The notes beneath the pieces are model-generated. The model had not been told where the DNA came from, made no database searches, and saw only the letters and a program-made list of their open reading frames with translations. Shown in pieces: positions 38,649 through 50,522 of a stretch of DNA of 64,000 nucleotides. The translations under genes and the position numbers were made by a program. Numbering within the stretch: position 1 is the first letter of the stretch; each line of letters opens with the position of its first letter. Origin of the DNA: Malurus cyaneus samueli (lineage: Eukaryota; Chordata; Aves; Passeriformes; Maluridae); assembly GCA_009741485.1 (NCBI GenBank), contig CM019236.1, positions 65,712,439 to 65,776,438 on the forward strand, given 5' to 3'.

Positions 38649-39470
38649 TGTTATAAAACACATATTATAGTGTTGTTTTCGCAAATTTAAGATGAGTGCT
38701 ATGTGTGTGTTAACACAATTGTAGTGTTTTTCCAGAGATTAAAGGAGATGCTGATGTGGTGCATCATATATATATGTTTACTTGTAGAAGAAGTTTATAT
38801 ATATGTTATAGCAAAACTATACAAAAGCTGGAAAGAAAGTCACCAAAAAAACCCCTGAATGGGGCCCTGATGGCAATGTCCTTAAAGATAAGTCCTTAAA
38901 GCTCAGAGCTGGGGAAAATAATGCATACATTCACAAAGATGCTTCACCTTCGGGTGGGAGGCCATCACCCAGGGCTATCACTGCCAGGCCAGACAGACCC
39001 TGACAGCAAAAGGGTGGGGTGGAAGGAACAGAGGCTTTGGGAAAAGTCTCTAGTCAAAAACTTGTAAAAACATCCATGTTTGCGCACAAAGGAGTCTGGC
39101 TGGCGAAAGCACCAACCTTCGGATGGGCTTATCTGCACGGAAAGGCCAGGGGGTTGGGACCCCTGTTATAAATACTTCTCTCTTGACAAGAACCGTCTGC
39201 TGAAGTTGTGGAATAGGGTCACGCAAACATGACCCCAGGAGATAAAACAAGACTGTAAAAGGCGATTCATGTTAAAGTACAACAAAAATTTAAATATGCA
39301 TAAATGCTATATAAGATAAGCTATGCAACACAAAATTATTTAAAGAAGTTTCTATCCATCCCGGTGTGCCTCTGGCAGATCGCCAAGCACATATCCTTTG
39401 CTTTTATGTACTCTATTGTCATTTATTAAAACCCTTTAAATTTTAACAAGAAAGTGAATCATTTTTCACA
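38649..39470 (+). mobile_element. LTR-E, copy 3: solo LTR nested in pol
   Basis: About 820 bases beginning TGTTATAAAACAC and ending TTTTTCACA. TATAAATA at 39,167-39,174 and ATTAAA at 39,425-39,430 show plus orientation, opposite to the host ERV. Flanking CTTAA (38,644-38,648) and CTTAG (39,471-39,475) form a near-perfect 5-bp duplication. Pol coding on its two sides abuts properly if the element is removed, which supports the borders. Confidence 0.8.
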
Positions 39471-40088
39471 CTTAGTAACTTTAAAGGGCCTCTCAAAACC
39501 ACTGCTCGTTTTCGTGTGATCTTTTCCAATCTATGAGAGCTAAGCCAACCAAAACAATCCCTTTCCCAGGCAATGTGATCTCTTTTCAGCATCTCTGAAA
39601 CCAGGGAAAAACCAACAGGCCCTCGACCCTCAGGCCCGCTGCCATATGTGTAATGACAGCTGAGAGGCAAATCCCCATTCCACTTGAAAAGGTCTGTAGG
39701 ATGAATAGGGCCAGGGCTTGGTGACTGTTGCTTAAAAATCAACAATTGCAATCTTTCACTTCCTGTGAGGATTTTTGGACCTTTTCTGAGGGAATCTGCA
39801 AATTAAGGCTTTCTAACTGGGAGACCACTTTCCGTTGGGCATCTCCCACCTCCTCTACCTCCCCTCATCCCACAAGGACATCATGAGCAAGGGCAGGAGA
39901 GTGGTAGTTGTTGGGGAAGCTAGTGAAAGTGTATTGCTGTCCTCCCATGTAAAAGCAAAGCGTTGTGTCCATCTGTAAGTATCAGTGCTATTAGTTCAGC
40001 TAGGTTTGGGACTGCTGCTGTGAGAGAGTCTGTGTTAATTATTACTCCTTCCTCCTGGAGTTCTTGTATAATCGGTTTGATACCTTGT
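39471..40088 (-). pseudogene. pol: ERV pol remnant, copy 3: reverse transcriptase and tether
   Basis: The minus strand shows an RT N-terminal-like segment (KPIIQELQEEGVI), then AAVPNLAELIALI, then QYTFT and SPALAHDV, then EKVQKSSQEVK, then a tether segment (VGFSLVSE, RGPLKLL). These occur in the right order for a retroviral RT. Pieces are missing between them: the YxDD active-site box is not found and the fingers region is shortened. Stops and frameshifts occur. The right end joins a broken LTR-A at about 40,088, so gag and protease are absent. Confidence 0.72.
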
Positions 40089-40429
40089 CTGTGGGGAGTA
40101 CTCCTTTTCAGAGTGTCTCTTTATAGTCTTTCTGAAAGTGAGCTGCAGCTAGCCAAAAGGTGCCAAAGCAAGGGGGTTGGGGGGAGCCGGCCAAGAGGTG
40201 GGAAAGAATGTGCATTGTTTTGAAGGTGTCAGACAAATGCAGTTTCTTCATGCTGTTACATGTGTACATTTACCTTCAGCAGGAGTCTGGACTTGGCAGA
40301 ATCCCACCTCATCTGGCCTGGACTTCTTTGAGCAAAAGTCACTCTTTCCCCTGGCGTTTTTGGATGTCCAATCTCTGTCCTCATCAGTGATCATGAGACA
40401 GATGAGGGACTTCTGTATTGTCTCTTACA
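40089..40429 (-). mobile_element. LTR-A, copy 3: truncated 5' LTR of the provirus
   Basis: It matches the right-hand 340 bases of LTR-A and ends TCTTACA with the target copy GAGAC at 40,430-40,434. The other part of the LTR, including the polyadenylation signals, is gone. In its place is pol, joined at a short shared word around CCACAGA (minus strand). Confidence 0.85.
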
Positions 40430-41078
40430 GAGACAGATATGAAATTTACATTGGACTTATATCAAAATATATACATCTGCACATGTATTTGTAGACACAA
40501 AAGAGAAGTATAGCTACCCACAAAATAAGTACTACATTGTCCAAGCTGCACTTTGAATTTGTTTCATATGGGTTGGAGGGTTTTTCCTTGTCTGTCTGAA
40601 TTTTGGAGCAAACATTCTGGTTTTAGCTAGTGTTCATAGTTAATAATAGCACTGGGTAGGAAATTCTGTATTTCCTGAAGCATTCACTTGTTATCAATGA
40701 TTGTTTTCCAAACATTATATATTGCAATTCCCCACTGAACTCTTTTTGGATACTCACTCTAAGAGGTTGTTATTACTATGTTAGCAAAAACATTTTTGTA
40801 TACTATTATGCCATTATTATACCTGCACAGACAATTTTTTAGCTTCTCATTTTGAGTTGATTGACCAGCTGTTTACTAGGAGATTGATAGGCTCTTATGT
40901 TAGAATGAAAAAGTTATGATTGTTTCTGAAAGCAATAAGCTCTGAACTCTGACGGGTAAAAAAACCAAAGAGTAATGATGATCTGCCAAGTCTGTAAACT
41001 GTGAACAGGAGAAGATTTAGAATGGTTGGTAAGGACTCACTAAAGGAGTCCCTTATTTAGCCCAGCCATGAGTAATAG

Positions 41079-42194
41079 TGTCATGGTTTGAATGCTGGCA
41101 AAAGCGCAGGCACCCACAACACCTGCTCATTCGCTCTCCCCACCACCACCGAGTAGAGAAGAGGAGGGGGAAAAAACTAACAAAAAGGTTCATGAGTTGA
41201 ATAAGGATGGGAGGAAACACTTGATGGACAAACCAGGCACTACTTAAATAATCAAGTGAATTTATTACTAATAAAATCAGAGGAGGAGAATGAGAAATAA
41301 AATACAACCCTCAAAACACCAATCTTCTCCCCACTCCCTCCCCCCTTCCCACATACTGCAAACAGCAGGAATGGAACAGGGTGTGGGGTTGGTCAGTTCA
41401 TCAACGATCTCTGGCGCTGAGGAAGAAGAGTCCTTCCCTTGCGTTGCTGTGGGGTCCCTCCCACGGGAGACAGTTCTCTGTGAACCTCTCCGTCGTGGCT
41501 TCACTTTCACAAGCAGCACTCCACACACATCTGCTGCATTGTGAGTCCCTCCCACGGCAGACAGTCGTCCCAATGCTGCACTGCACCTAGTCCACTGGGT
41601 GCAGGCCTAAAGAAGGCCAGGCTGTTCCATCTCAGGAGCAAGGCCTCTCTCTCCATGGGTCTCCTGCTGGACACAGCCCCCTTCTTGACGTTTGCCCGCT
41701 CCAGCGTGGGGACCTCCCTCCTCCACAGGCTGCCGGTGGCTCTCTGCACCCTCTGTGGACCCCATGGGCTGCAGAGGGACAGCCTGCTCCACCATGCTTG
41801 TCACCACGGCCTGCAAAGGAATCCCAGCTCCGGCGCCTGGAGCAGCTCCTCCCCTTCCTGCACTGACCTTGGTGTCTACATCGCTCACATATTTCTCAGC
41901 CTCCTCCACTGGCAAAACTACTCTGAGTGCCCCTTGTTTTGATTTCCTCTTAAATACGTTTTCACAGAGGTGTAACCACTATCTCCAATTGGCCCAGGTT
42001 TGGTCAGTGGCATGTCCATCATCCTCAGAGCCAATAACAATTGGCTCTGCTGGACATGGTGGAAGCCTCCAGAAGCTTCTCACAGGCACCATCTTTTTGG
42101 TCCCCCCACTTCCAAAAACTGGGCCAAGCAAAACAAACACAAGGAGTGATTTCTGCTGTAGAAAAGGTGGAAGAGTTCGGTGAGAATTCAGTCA
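41079..42194 (-). mobile_element. LTR-F, copy 3
   Basis: Same LTR and flanks as at 25,466, with small indels in the GC-rich part (41,290-41,870). The part after about 41,880 differs little from copy 2. Confidence 0.65.
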
Positions 42195-43977
42195 CTTGAA
42201 CTTTGTATCTTTTTATAGAGAAAAAGTACAGAATATCTCTCAGTTTACCTTCAGTTCCTTTCTATCAGGTAAGTATTGCTCAGTGTCAATACAGATAATG
42301 ATGATTTGAAAATTGTCACTATCAGTTTGCACATTGAGTTAAGCTCAAGGACTGTCGGAGGAAAGAAACCATTTTCTTCTAAGATTTAGGCAAAAAAAAC
42401 TTCACACAAAAAATATATTCCTTTAATTTTAACAATGGTTGTTAAAACAGTTGTTGTCAGATGTTTTCTGAAAAATTTAAAGAGGATTCCTTTTGCTCTG
42501 GTGCGGGTTTTCTTCCTACAAATTAGTCTACAAATATATTGGTCACAATCTGTACCTACTGAATAAACAAAATATTTCTTTCAGTATGAGATTCCAATTT
42601 ACACTCTTGTAGCTGTTAATGAACGAGGGGAACTAAAGGCTTTTGAACACAGAAACATATCTAAACCTAGTAATAAGCTAAAAAAGAAAAAAGAAAAAAG
42701 ACAAGAAAAACACTTAAAACCCACCAAAATGATGAACAGTGCACACCCATAACAGATTGGTACCTATACCTGCTGTGAATCAAATTGAAGCTGAAATATG
42801 CCATAGACATACTAAAAGTTGTGAATGGCAACCATAAATTTTAACAAATAGCCATAACCTAATAGAAGCCTATTGAAATGATGTTACATTTAGTCAACTC
42901 CAAAATTTTGATTTATGTTCTCAAAGATATAGTAAACAACTTAATGAAAATCACAAATTATGTTAGAAGACTAGAATCCATTGGAATCCTAATTCTGCAA
43001 AAGGATTAGAAATGTGCATTGTAAGAGATTTAGCTCAGAAAAAGTTTTCTAAGACTGGAGAAATCATTCTAAAATACTTATAGGAAGAGGAAGAAGTTAA
43101 TTTGAAGACACATATCAGTAATATTGGATAATAGGTATACAGTGCAACTAGATAGGAATCTGCCAAGGCATATCCCAGAAAGAAAGTTGATTGTAGATCT
43201 GGAACACTTAAACAGAACCAGTCACTCTGGTAGAAAGCGGAAAAACATTTCTCTATTTGTCAAATGTGTTGTCAATAAAATGTTTAAGAAAGTTGCCTTC
43301 ATGGAGCTTGAATCACATTGGTAAGAAATGCTTTGTTGTGCTGACTGGGTTTGTTCTCTTTCTGAATTGGAGTAGGTCCTGCAGAAATTTTTATTTTAAC
43401 CAAACAGCTTTCTGTTGGATCTCATGATCTTCTATCTGTTTGCTACAAATTCCTCTACTCTGATACTATCAAGTCTAAATTTTTCTTCAGCATGTAAGAA
43501 AAATGAGACTTCATTTCTTGAAACTGTAACATCTTCCACCCTTTAAGTCAATACTGTTGGCCTTGCCCCCAAGGTCAGTCCCAACTCTGCCTTAGTAACA
43601 TGATGATCTGTCTTATTGCCTGGTCCACTGCGAAGCCAAGATCAATATTACTAGCCATGGTCACCAGTTCTACAGACATTCCTAATCACATGGAAATTCT
43701 TTTTTGACCTACTCCTCCCCAACTGTTTCATTTCCACTTGGCTTAAGAAACTGAGGAGGAGTTAATATAAGAGATGAAGCTGGTTTTATTGGTTATTTTA
43801 TATTTTATGACTTTATGACATAATTTTAGAGTAAATGGTCTTCAGTCTGTTGCTTCTATAATATGCCACTTGTCATTTTTATTTCTAATAACTGCAGCAT
43901 TTGTTTTTTTGTGTTTTCCTGTGGAAAAAAAAGAAGTGTGAAAGAAAAATTGAAGGAATGCATTCTGCAGGATTTTA
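42195..43977. other. Unit filler after LTR-F, copy 3
   Basis: It matches 26,569-28,344 almost base for base, except in the A/G run near 42,680 and a few one-base changes after 43,800. It ends at a join to the inside of LTR-B. No gene is seen. Confidence 0.7.
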
Positions 43978-44442
43978 GAAGAGAGAGAGATGTGGGTTAT
44001 ATAGCTACCAACAGGGCTTGACGAGTCTTCCGAAGTTCCACGGGGGTCGTCAGTCCGTTGGGAGAGATCTCCGAGGTGTCTCTTGGGGGAGACTTTTTAT
44101 AGTCTTTTTCAAAGTGAGTGGCTCAGCAGGAGGGAGGTTGCGAACATGGTCCAGCCGCGTGGAATCGGCTCAGACATTTCCCCTCCCAAAGCAGGTGTGC
44201 AGTAAGTTGGGCATGGTAACCTGATGGAGATTTGTGGGCATGGAAAGAATCAGTAGGGAAGTTCTTTAAACAGAAGCCAGTGAGCATGGGGAGGACTCGC
44301 TTCCTAGAAGCTGAAAATCACTCCACCTTGATTTGGCTCGGACCCCTTCAGAAAAGAGCCCCCCTTTTCTTCCACTCGGGTTTTTGGGGTGTACAGTCGA
44401 TAATCGTGAGACAGTCACGGATCTTTAGTACGGTCTCTTACA
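43978..44442 (-). mobile_element. LTR-B fragment, copy 3
   Basis: Only the part corresponding to about 29,516-29,970 is present. The left edge falls in the GA-rich tract of the LTR, where a few bases are shared with the filler sequence it joins. Confidence 0.8.
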
Positions 44443-44448
44443 GGCTGG

Positions 44449-44551
44449 TGTCGGGAAGCGACAGGAGACAGCAATCTGACCACCAAGATGATCTGCCAGA
44501 CTCCTATTATTACTCAGAACACACCTTAATATAACCGCGCTATGAACCTCG
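44449..44551 (-). mobile_element. LTR-C fragment, copy 3 (cut by the N gap)
   Basis: The first 103 plus-strand bases of LTR-C after GGCTGG (44,443-44,448), including the AATAAA and TATA region with small errors. It ends at the gap. Confidence 0.8.
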
Positions 44552-44576
44552 NNNNNNNNNNNNNNNNNNNNNNNNN
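44552..44576. other. 25-base assembly gap
   Basis: A second gap of the same length separates copies 3 and 4. It interrupts LTR-C on the left and resumes in LTR-D at the same position as the sequence after the first gap. Confidence 0.99.
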
Positions 44577-45114
44577 GCTGCCGCTTTGCTAGCTCAGGTT
44601 TGTTAACTTGGGCAAACAGCTCTCCCAGGACTGACACCCCTTCTATGACTCCTTGATTTCGGCGGATTGGCAGGGCTGTGGTCCGAGAACCAGGAGGCAA
44701 ACGCTGATCAGCTGGGCACCAGCGGGGACAAGCCGTGGGCGTTCCTCCATCTTGTACCGGACCCCAGAGAAGCCAAGCAGGGCAGAAAAAGCACACCAAG
44801 GCCTCTGTTTTATCTGCAGTGAGGAGAGGACTACCACCAGGTTTCCACTGTTGCCCAAGGGGCCATGTGTTCTTTTTCTTTTGTTTATTTTTTTTCCTGG
44901 AGACAGGAGCAGCGCCATCTTTTCTCTGCACCACGTGGTGAGTGGCTGTGGGGGGAGGGAGCGGTGTGCATTCTTGAGTTTTAAATATCTAAAAGTTACT
45001 CAGTTTCTTTAATTTGTGTCTGTGGGCACCTTGTTTTGTTAATAAAAATTATTTTTCTCTTCACATTCGCCCAAACTCCTGTTATTTCTACCTCTTACAA
45101 CCCATCCCACATAT
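44577..45114 (+). mobile_element. LTR-D, copy 4 (5' part missing at gap)
   Basis: It starts at exactly the same LTR position as copy 3. Near its end it carries bases (about 45,080-45,120, including AACCCATCCCACA) that are absent from copies 1 and 2. They look like the inverted counterpart of the TGTCTTGGGTT start and may be the true LTR end. Confidence 0.65.
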
Positions 45115-45843
45115 TCCCCCAAATATTGGTGGAAAAAAATTATCAACTTTTCTTAGAGAAACATTATCCTGTATGTTTCTCTCTGATAACGACAGAGACA
45201 AGGCAACACAGCAAATTTGGGGTGTCAAATTGTATTCCTTTCAGGAGATGAACAATAAAGCCATTAGGATGCTAAGCAGTGAGTTTTCTCCATGTTTTAC
45301 ACACAGTAGGATGGCTCCTGTGGTGGAAGCATGTGTCTGGGCTTAAAACTGTTCTGAAATTGCATCCAATAACATTTTCTAATTAAGAAATGCTTTTAAT
45401 AACTGCTCCACACTTTTCAATCTAGAATTCTAAAACAAACAAAATTAAGTGAATTAGTTCGGGGAGAAGCTTAGGACTGATCACACTATTTGCTAAAGAC
45501 CTGTTTAATAATCACTGGAAGATGACAGACCTGACTTCACACAATCTAGTCTTTGAAAGTGTGCTAAAGCTGTCCTTTGGCTAGACTGCAAAGTTGCTCT
45601 CATTTCACATTGATTATAACCTTGGTGACACAACCAGCAGAGATTTTTTTGATTTTGTTGCACGGGAAATATTACAGTGTAGTTTTAGAAAAAACTTTTA
45701 GAAGAAACTTTTAGAAAACAACTTTCTCCCTGCCTCTTTAAAGACTTAAAATTTCCAATAGCTTTTATATTGTTGAATATTATTCTTAACATAATTATTT
45801 TTAATGTAAACAATTTGGTAGATTCTTGGCAGGACATACCATT

Positions 45844-46419
45844 TGTTGTGGATTATACACCCCCAGCCAGCAGCATCAGCCCCATGGCAGCCCCTGACTC
45901 ACTCCTACCAGTGAGATAGGGGGAGAACTGGAAGGGTAAAAGTGGAGAACTTGCTCAGTTGAGATATAGACAGTTTAATCGGGAAAGTAGAAGAACCACA
46001 CTATGGCAAGCAAAGCAAAAACAAGAATTCATTCACCTCTTCCCATGGGCAGGCAAGTGTTCAGCATCTCAGCAGAGCAGCGCTCCATCATTTAGTGGTG
46101 ACTTGTGCAGACAAATGTCATCACTCTGAATTCTTCTTTATTTGTTCTCTCATATTCCCCTTCATATGCTGCAGATTACATTATTTAGCCCTGGAGTATC
46201 CCTTTGGTTATATTGGGGTTCACTGTCTGGCTGTGTTCCCTCCCAGTCCTTGGGACCCCATCCTGCTCATCTGATAGGGCTGGAGCAAGAAAAAGCCCTT
46301 GCTCGGTCAAGCCCTGCTCAGCATAATGGAAACATCCCTGTGTGTCAACACTGTGTGCACCACAAAGCAAGTGCCTTACTACACTCTGATGGAAATTGTC
46401 CTAGCCAAAATTTAGCACA
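45844..46419 (-). mobile_element. LTR-G, copy 4
   Basis: Same LTR at the same unit position, with extra single bases instead of losses at many places (for example in the 45,860-46,000 stretch). Confidence 0.65.
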
Positions 46420-46849
46420 TCATAATCTTTCAGTACACATACATATGCCAAGCAAGGAGCAATCGAAAATAATCATCTAAGCATGATACAGCAGGATTTT
46501 GCATTCTTTTTATCAACTGCAATTCAGAAGTGTGAATGTGTGGAATTAGCGGTGGAATTAAAACAAGACTTCTAATCACTGATTCAGCATACAGCCCAGG
46601 CATACATGTCTAGAAATAAGATGTCACTGTTTCTGAAAATAAAAAGCATTTTTTCCCAATGATGGCAAAGTGTGAAATATGTTTTGTCTTTGATGTTATC
46701 ATCAAATTTTTCTTGTACAATATATGTTATTTTGACAATTCTATCCAAAATAAAATGCTGAATTACATATATGGTTTCTTATTTAATATATATGTTTTTA
46801 TTCTTTCAGAAGTAGTATTTGTATATTATACTAAAACTTATTGGCAAGT

Positions 46850-46926
46850 GTATCATATATATAAATATATTATAGAGTATAATTATATATATATAATATA
46901 TATAGTATATATATAGTAGTTAATAT
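46850..46926. repeat. (TA)n microsatellite, copy 4
   Basis: TA-rich tract with unique TAG and GTA interruptions (TATAGTATATATA), unlike the other three copies. Confidence 0.8.
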
Positions 46927-49082
46927 GTAAATAATGTTATTATGTTAAAAACATATCTTCCATAATGTTATTTCAGTTTAGTATTTTAATGATCTGAAGA
47001 ATCTGCCCTGGACGCACATGACCCAGATCAAGGTAATAAACATAGGCCTCATAAACAGTCTTATCTTCTTGGGCTCTGTTATTTTCAGAAGCAGATTTAC
47101 TTATTTTCAGCTAAAAAATAGATTCCAAAATTACCTGCTTATTTGGAATATGCAACGGTGAAAATATTGAAGCCTTTGAAGGAAATCAGTAAACACTATG
47201 GTCTACTGACTAAATGAATTATACTGGAGCAGTTTACTGAGACATGTCAAGGATTTATATTGGCTGTGGAATTCCATTTTCATGCCTTATATTCACACGA
47301 GTGATGGTTTGAAATTTAAAAATACTCTCTACATTCACCCTCTATCCACTCATTACACTAGGACAAAATGGATATATTCCCAGTCACACAGAAGTGCTTA
47401 TAGGCTGTAGCGAAAACACAATTTTAGAGATCAATATAATTCTATTTCATGGCCATTGTTTTGTGTTCTCTGTTGTTCTGACTGAAAATTATGGCAAAAT
47501 TCTAAAAAATTTTCTTTTCTTGCCTGCACGCTCATTCCCCTATGATTTGAATAGCATCCTGTTTTAAATGCAGCAGTACCATGTCACTTGAGTGACATTC
47601 CTTGTGAGAAACTTCCCTTAAGCTGCCTTGTATACTGACAGTTTCTGATACTTACGGAATACAAATTTTATCACTTTGTACAAAATTTCCAGTTTCATCC
47701 CCGAAAAAAGGCATTAAAAATCATTTTCAATAAAAAGCATTCAAAATATGGTATTTCAATGAAATTGGGCCATTTAATTGTGTGAAATTTCATGCTGTTA
47801 AGATTGCAAGATGCCTTTGGTCTATATTCTGCCATGAACTGGCTGGCATAGAAAAGGCATACAAAATCAAACATAACCATTGCTCTTAAAGAATATAAAT
47901 TTCATATTCCAGTTACAAACTTAATGACTCAGAGGACATGACTCTTTTATTATTTTTTGTAGAAGAATTAAAGGCATAAATATATAAAATGGTAGAATGT
48001 ACTTGTTTCATTCAGTGGGTCTTCAGCCTGGAGCTCCCGGAGAAGAAGATGGTTTGGTGCTAAAAACAGGAATGAATTTAAATGTGAGATGGAGAGAATT
48101 AGTTGAAGATGCATCCACTCAGTTTTTTCTTATAGATAAAACTTACATTATACTCAGAGAGCACCATGACAAAATAATGCATGTGTTTGTCCTGATTTTT
48201 ACCTTTCTACAGCGTTCCTTCAAGAAGAAAGTTAAGGGTTAGGGTCCTGGTCTGTCTGACAAAATTACAGTCATAATTTTTTACTCTCACGCTGAAGAGA
48301 ACAGAAATTGCACAATGTCTGACAATATCCCACAACAGCAGTGACTGGCACAGATTGATGCAAAGTCCGTTGTCGTTTGGCTCTTGGTAAGATGGTAAGA
48401 GCAATGATAGAGATGAGACTTTAATGTAGTATCTGGCAATGTGACTTTGAGTCCAGTAGGTCCATGTTCCCAAATGAAATGAATTCTCTTATGCAATGGA
48501 AAATTTTTTATGAAATTAATCTTTATACTCATATGTAAATAACTGACCTTGCAAAGTTAACTAACTCAGACTGATAATGTGCTGTGTATTTTTGAAGCTT
48601 TTAAGTGCTTATGTGCTTACGTGTTTGTCTAAATTGATTAATATGATGGATGAAAGAAACTTTGAGATTTTTAAGAATGCGTTTCTCATTTCCTACAATT
48701 TATATTTAAAACTGTAGACTTTAATTGGAATGTGGGCTAACTAGCAATGATACTTTGCAATGCATGAAATCATTAAGCACAGCAATAGTTTTCCATTTCA
48801 GCAAGATGCATCTGGGAACAGTATCTTGGAAATGATTGTTTTTAATTTATTGCCTGAGACCCCATACACATACAATACAACATGGTGACTTACTTTTCTT
48901 GTAGTTTTCTCATCTGCCAAGCTTCAAAAGCACCATGATTAGGTTAAATGCAACAAAGTTAAGATCTTCTGCATCCGGAAATGTGGGCCAAAAAGTATTA
49001 AATGCTATGTACTGTCAGAAGAATTCTAAATTTTCATCAAGAGAAATTCTGCAAGTGAACCATGATTTAGTGAAAGATGACC

Positions 49083-49152
49083 CTGTCTTACATTAAGGTT
49101 GGATAAATGATGTTTAAGGGTCCTTTCAACTAAACTTTTATGATTCTGCCTA
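49083..49152 (+). mobile_element. CR1 LINE 3' tail, copy 4
   Basis: Same tail, further shortened by small losses, with TATGATTCTG at its end. Confidence 0.65.
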
Positions 49153-49955
49153 ATTTTTGGGGTTTTTTTTTGAAAAGCACTTTTATTGTAGTTAATTAGA
49201 GGTATATTTTAATCAAATGCAAGTGTCAACATGTTAGAGATTTTGGCCAGCTAGTGTCAAAAGCTTATATATACTATGTTGCCTGTTTTGTGAAGAAATG
49301 AGGTAGAAAAGAGTTATAGTCCATTGAAAATTAAGAAGCCTAAAGCTACTAATGAGAAGTTCGAGACCAGAGGCATAAATAAGTGAAACAGAGCAGAAAG
49401 GAAACACAAGGTAATAGTTGAAATCATCTTTTCCACTTACTAAGGAGGTCACATAAGTGCTGCTTGTCCAATTTCTCGTGCTGTGATACGCAACCAAAAG
49501 TATTGATAAGACTTTCTGTTTATGAATAGATGGTAACAGGAGATAAAATACATATAGTAACTAAAGGAAAGAACTATCAGTAGTCAAGTATTACATGTAT
49601 TGGTACATAGTTGCAGATAGAAAGAAGAGTGGAAATGGCAGAGTTCTGTTTTGAAAGAAAGCCCATTATATAAAACCTTAGAGAGGATGGCTGTTTGGGA
49701 AAGAAGAGAGTGGTTTGAGCCTATGCATAAAGTAAGGAACAAAAGCTAGATCTCACAATAAAAATATTCAAGTTAGAATATATCAAAGAAAGATATAGGT
49801 ATGGGAAAAAATAGAGACTGGTTTTAAAAATGTCTGGTTTTTGGGTGAAATACGAAAGACGGGAAATACAAGTAATAGAAGGGTGCAGAAAAAAAGTGCT
49901 TTTAAAAAAATTTGGCTGATATCCCCTGGAAAATTGGCAATTGATTAAAGAGTAC

Positions 49956-50522
49956 TGTATCGATCACAAAAGAAACAGGACAAGGATTTATTCATAAATC
50001 AAAGCACTTTATTGAGTCCAACAACAAGATTTATGTGATAGAAAGGGTGAGAAAGAGAAAAGAGAAGAGAATGGAGTTTAATCAGCTGCCTATGGCACAG
50101 ACGAATCCTCGTGGTCCAGTCCAATAGATTTGCGACATCTTGGGGAGTAACTCATAGGGGTATTTTCAGAAGTTCTTTATGTCTTCTGAAAGTGAGCGTG
50201 CAGCTGAGCCAAAAGGTGCCAAAGCAAGGGGGTGGGGTGTGGTGGCTGGGAGAGGAGAGCTGCCCAAGAGGTGGGAAAGAATGGTCATTGTTTTGTAAGG
50301 TGTACAGTACAAGCATGCAGTTCCTCTCTGTGATGATGTTGGTCCACTGGATCTTACACTTTGTTCAGCATCTGGGCACCGGCACTTGACAGATATCCCA
50401 CTCAGTCTGGCCCTGGACTTCTTTAAGCAAAAGTCCCCCTTCCCCTTGGTGTTTTTGGTGTCCATCTCTGTCCTCATCAGTGATCGTGAGACAGATGAGG
50501 GACTTCTGTACTGTCTCTTACA
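49956..50522 (-). mobile_element. LTR-A, copy 4: 3' LTR of the provirus
   Basis: About 567 bases; the same site and family. The left flank GAGTAC and the end TGTATCGATCAC look like the GAGAC plus TGTCACGATCCAC of copy 2 with small errors. It continues to the right into env. Confidence 0.88.

Larger units (their letters stand above)
31034..44551 (+). repeat. Tandem unit, copy 3 (about 13.5 kb, provirus form)
   Basis: It begins in mid LTR-D directly after the first N gap and ends in LTR-C at the second N gap. It carries a deleted provirus where copy 2 has a solo LTR. Parts near 31,034-34,400 lack many single bases relative to copies 1 and 2, while about 35,330-36,000 is base-for-base like copy 2 by eye. 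Region B is joined at about 43,978 to the middle of LTR-B, skipping about 1.2 kb. Confidence 0.85.
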
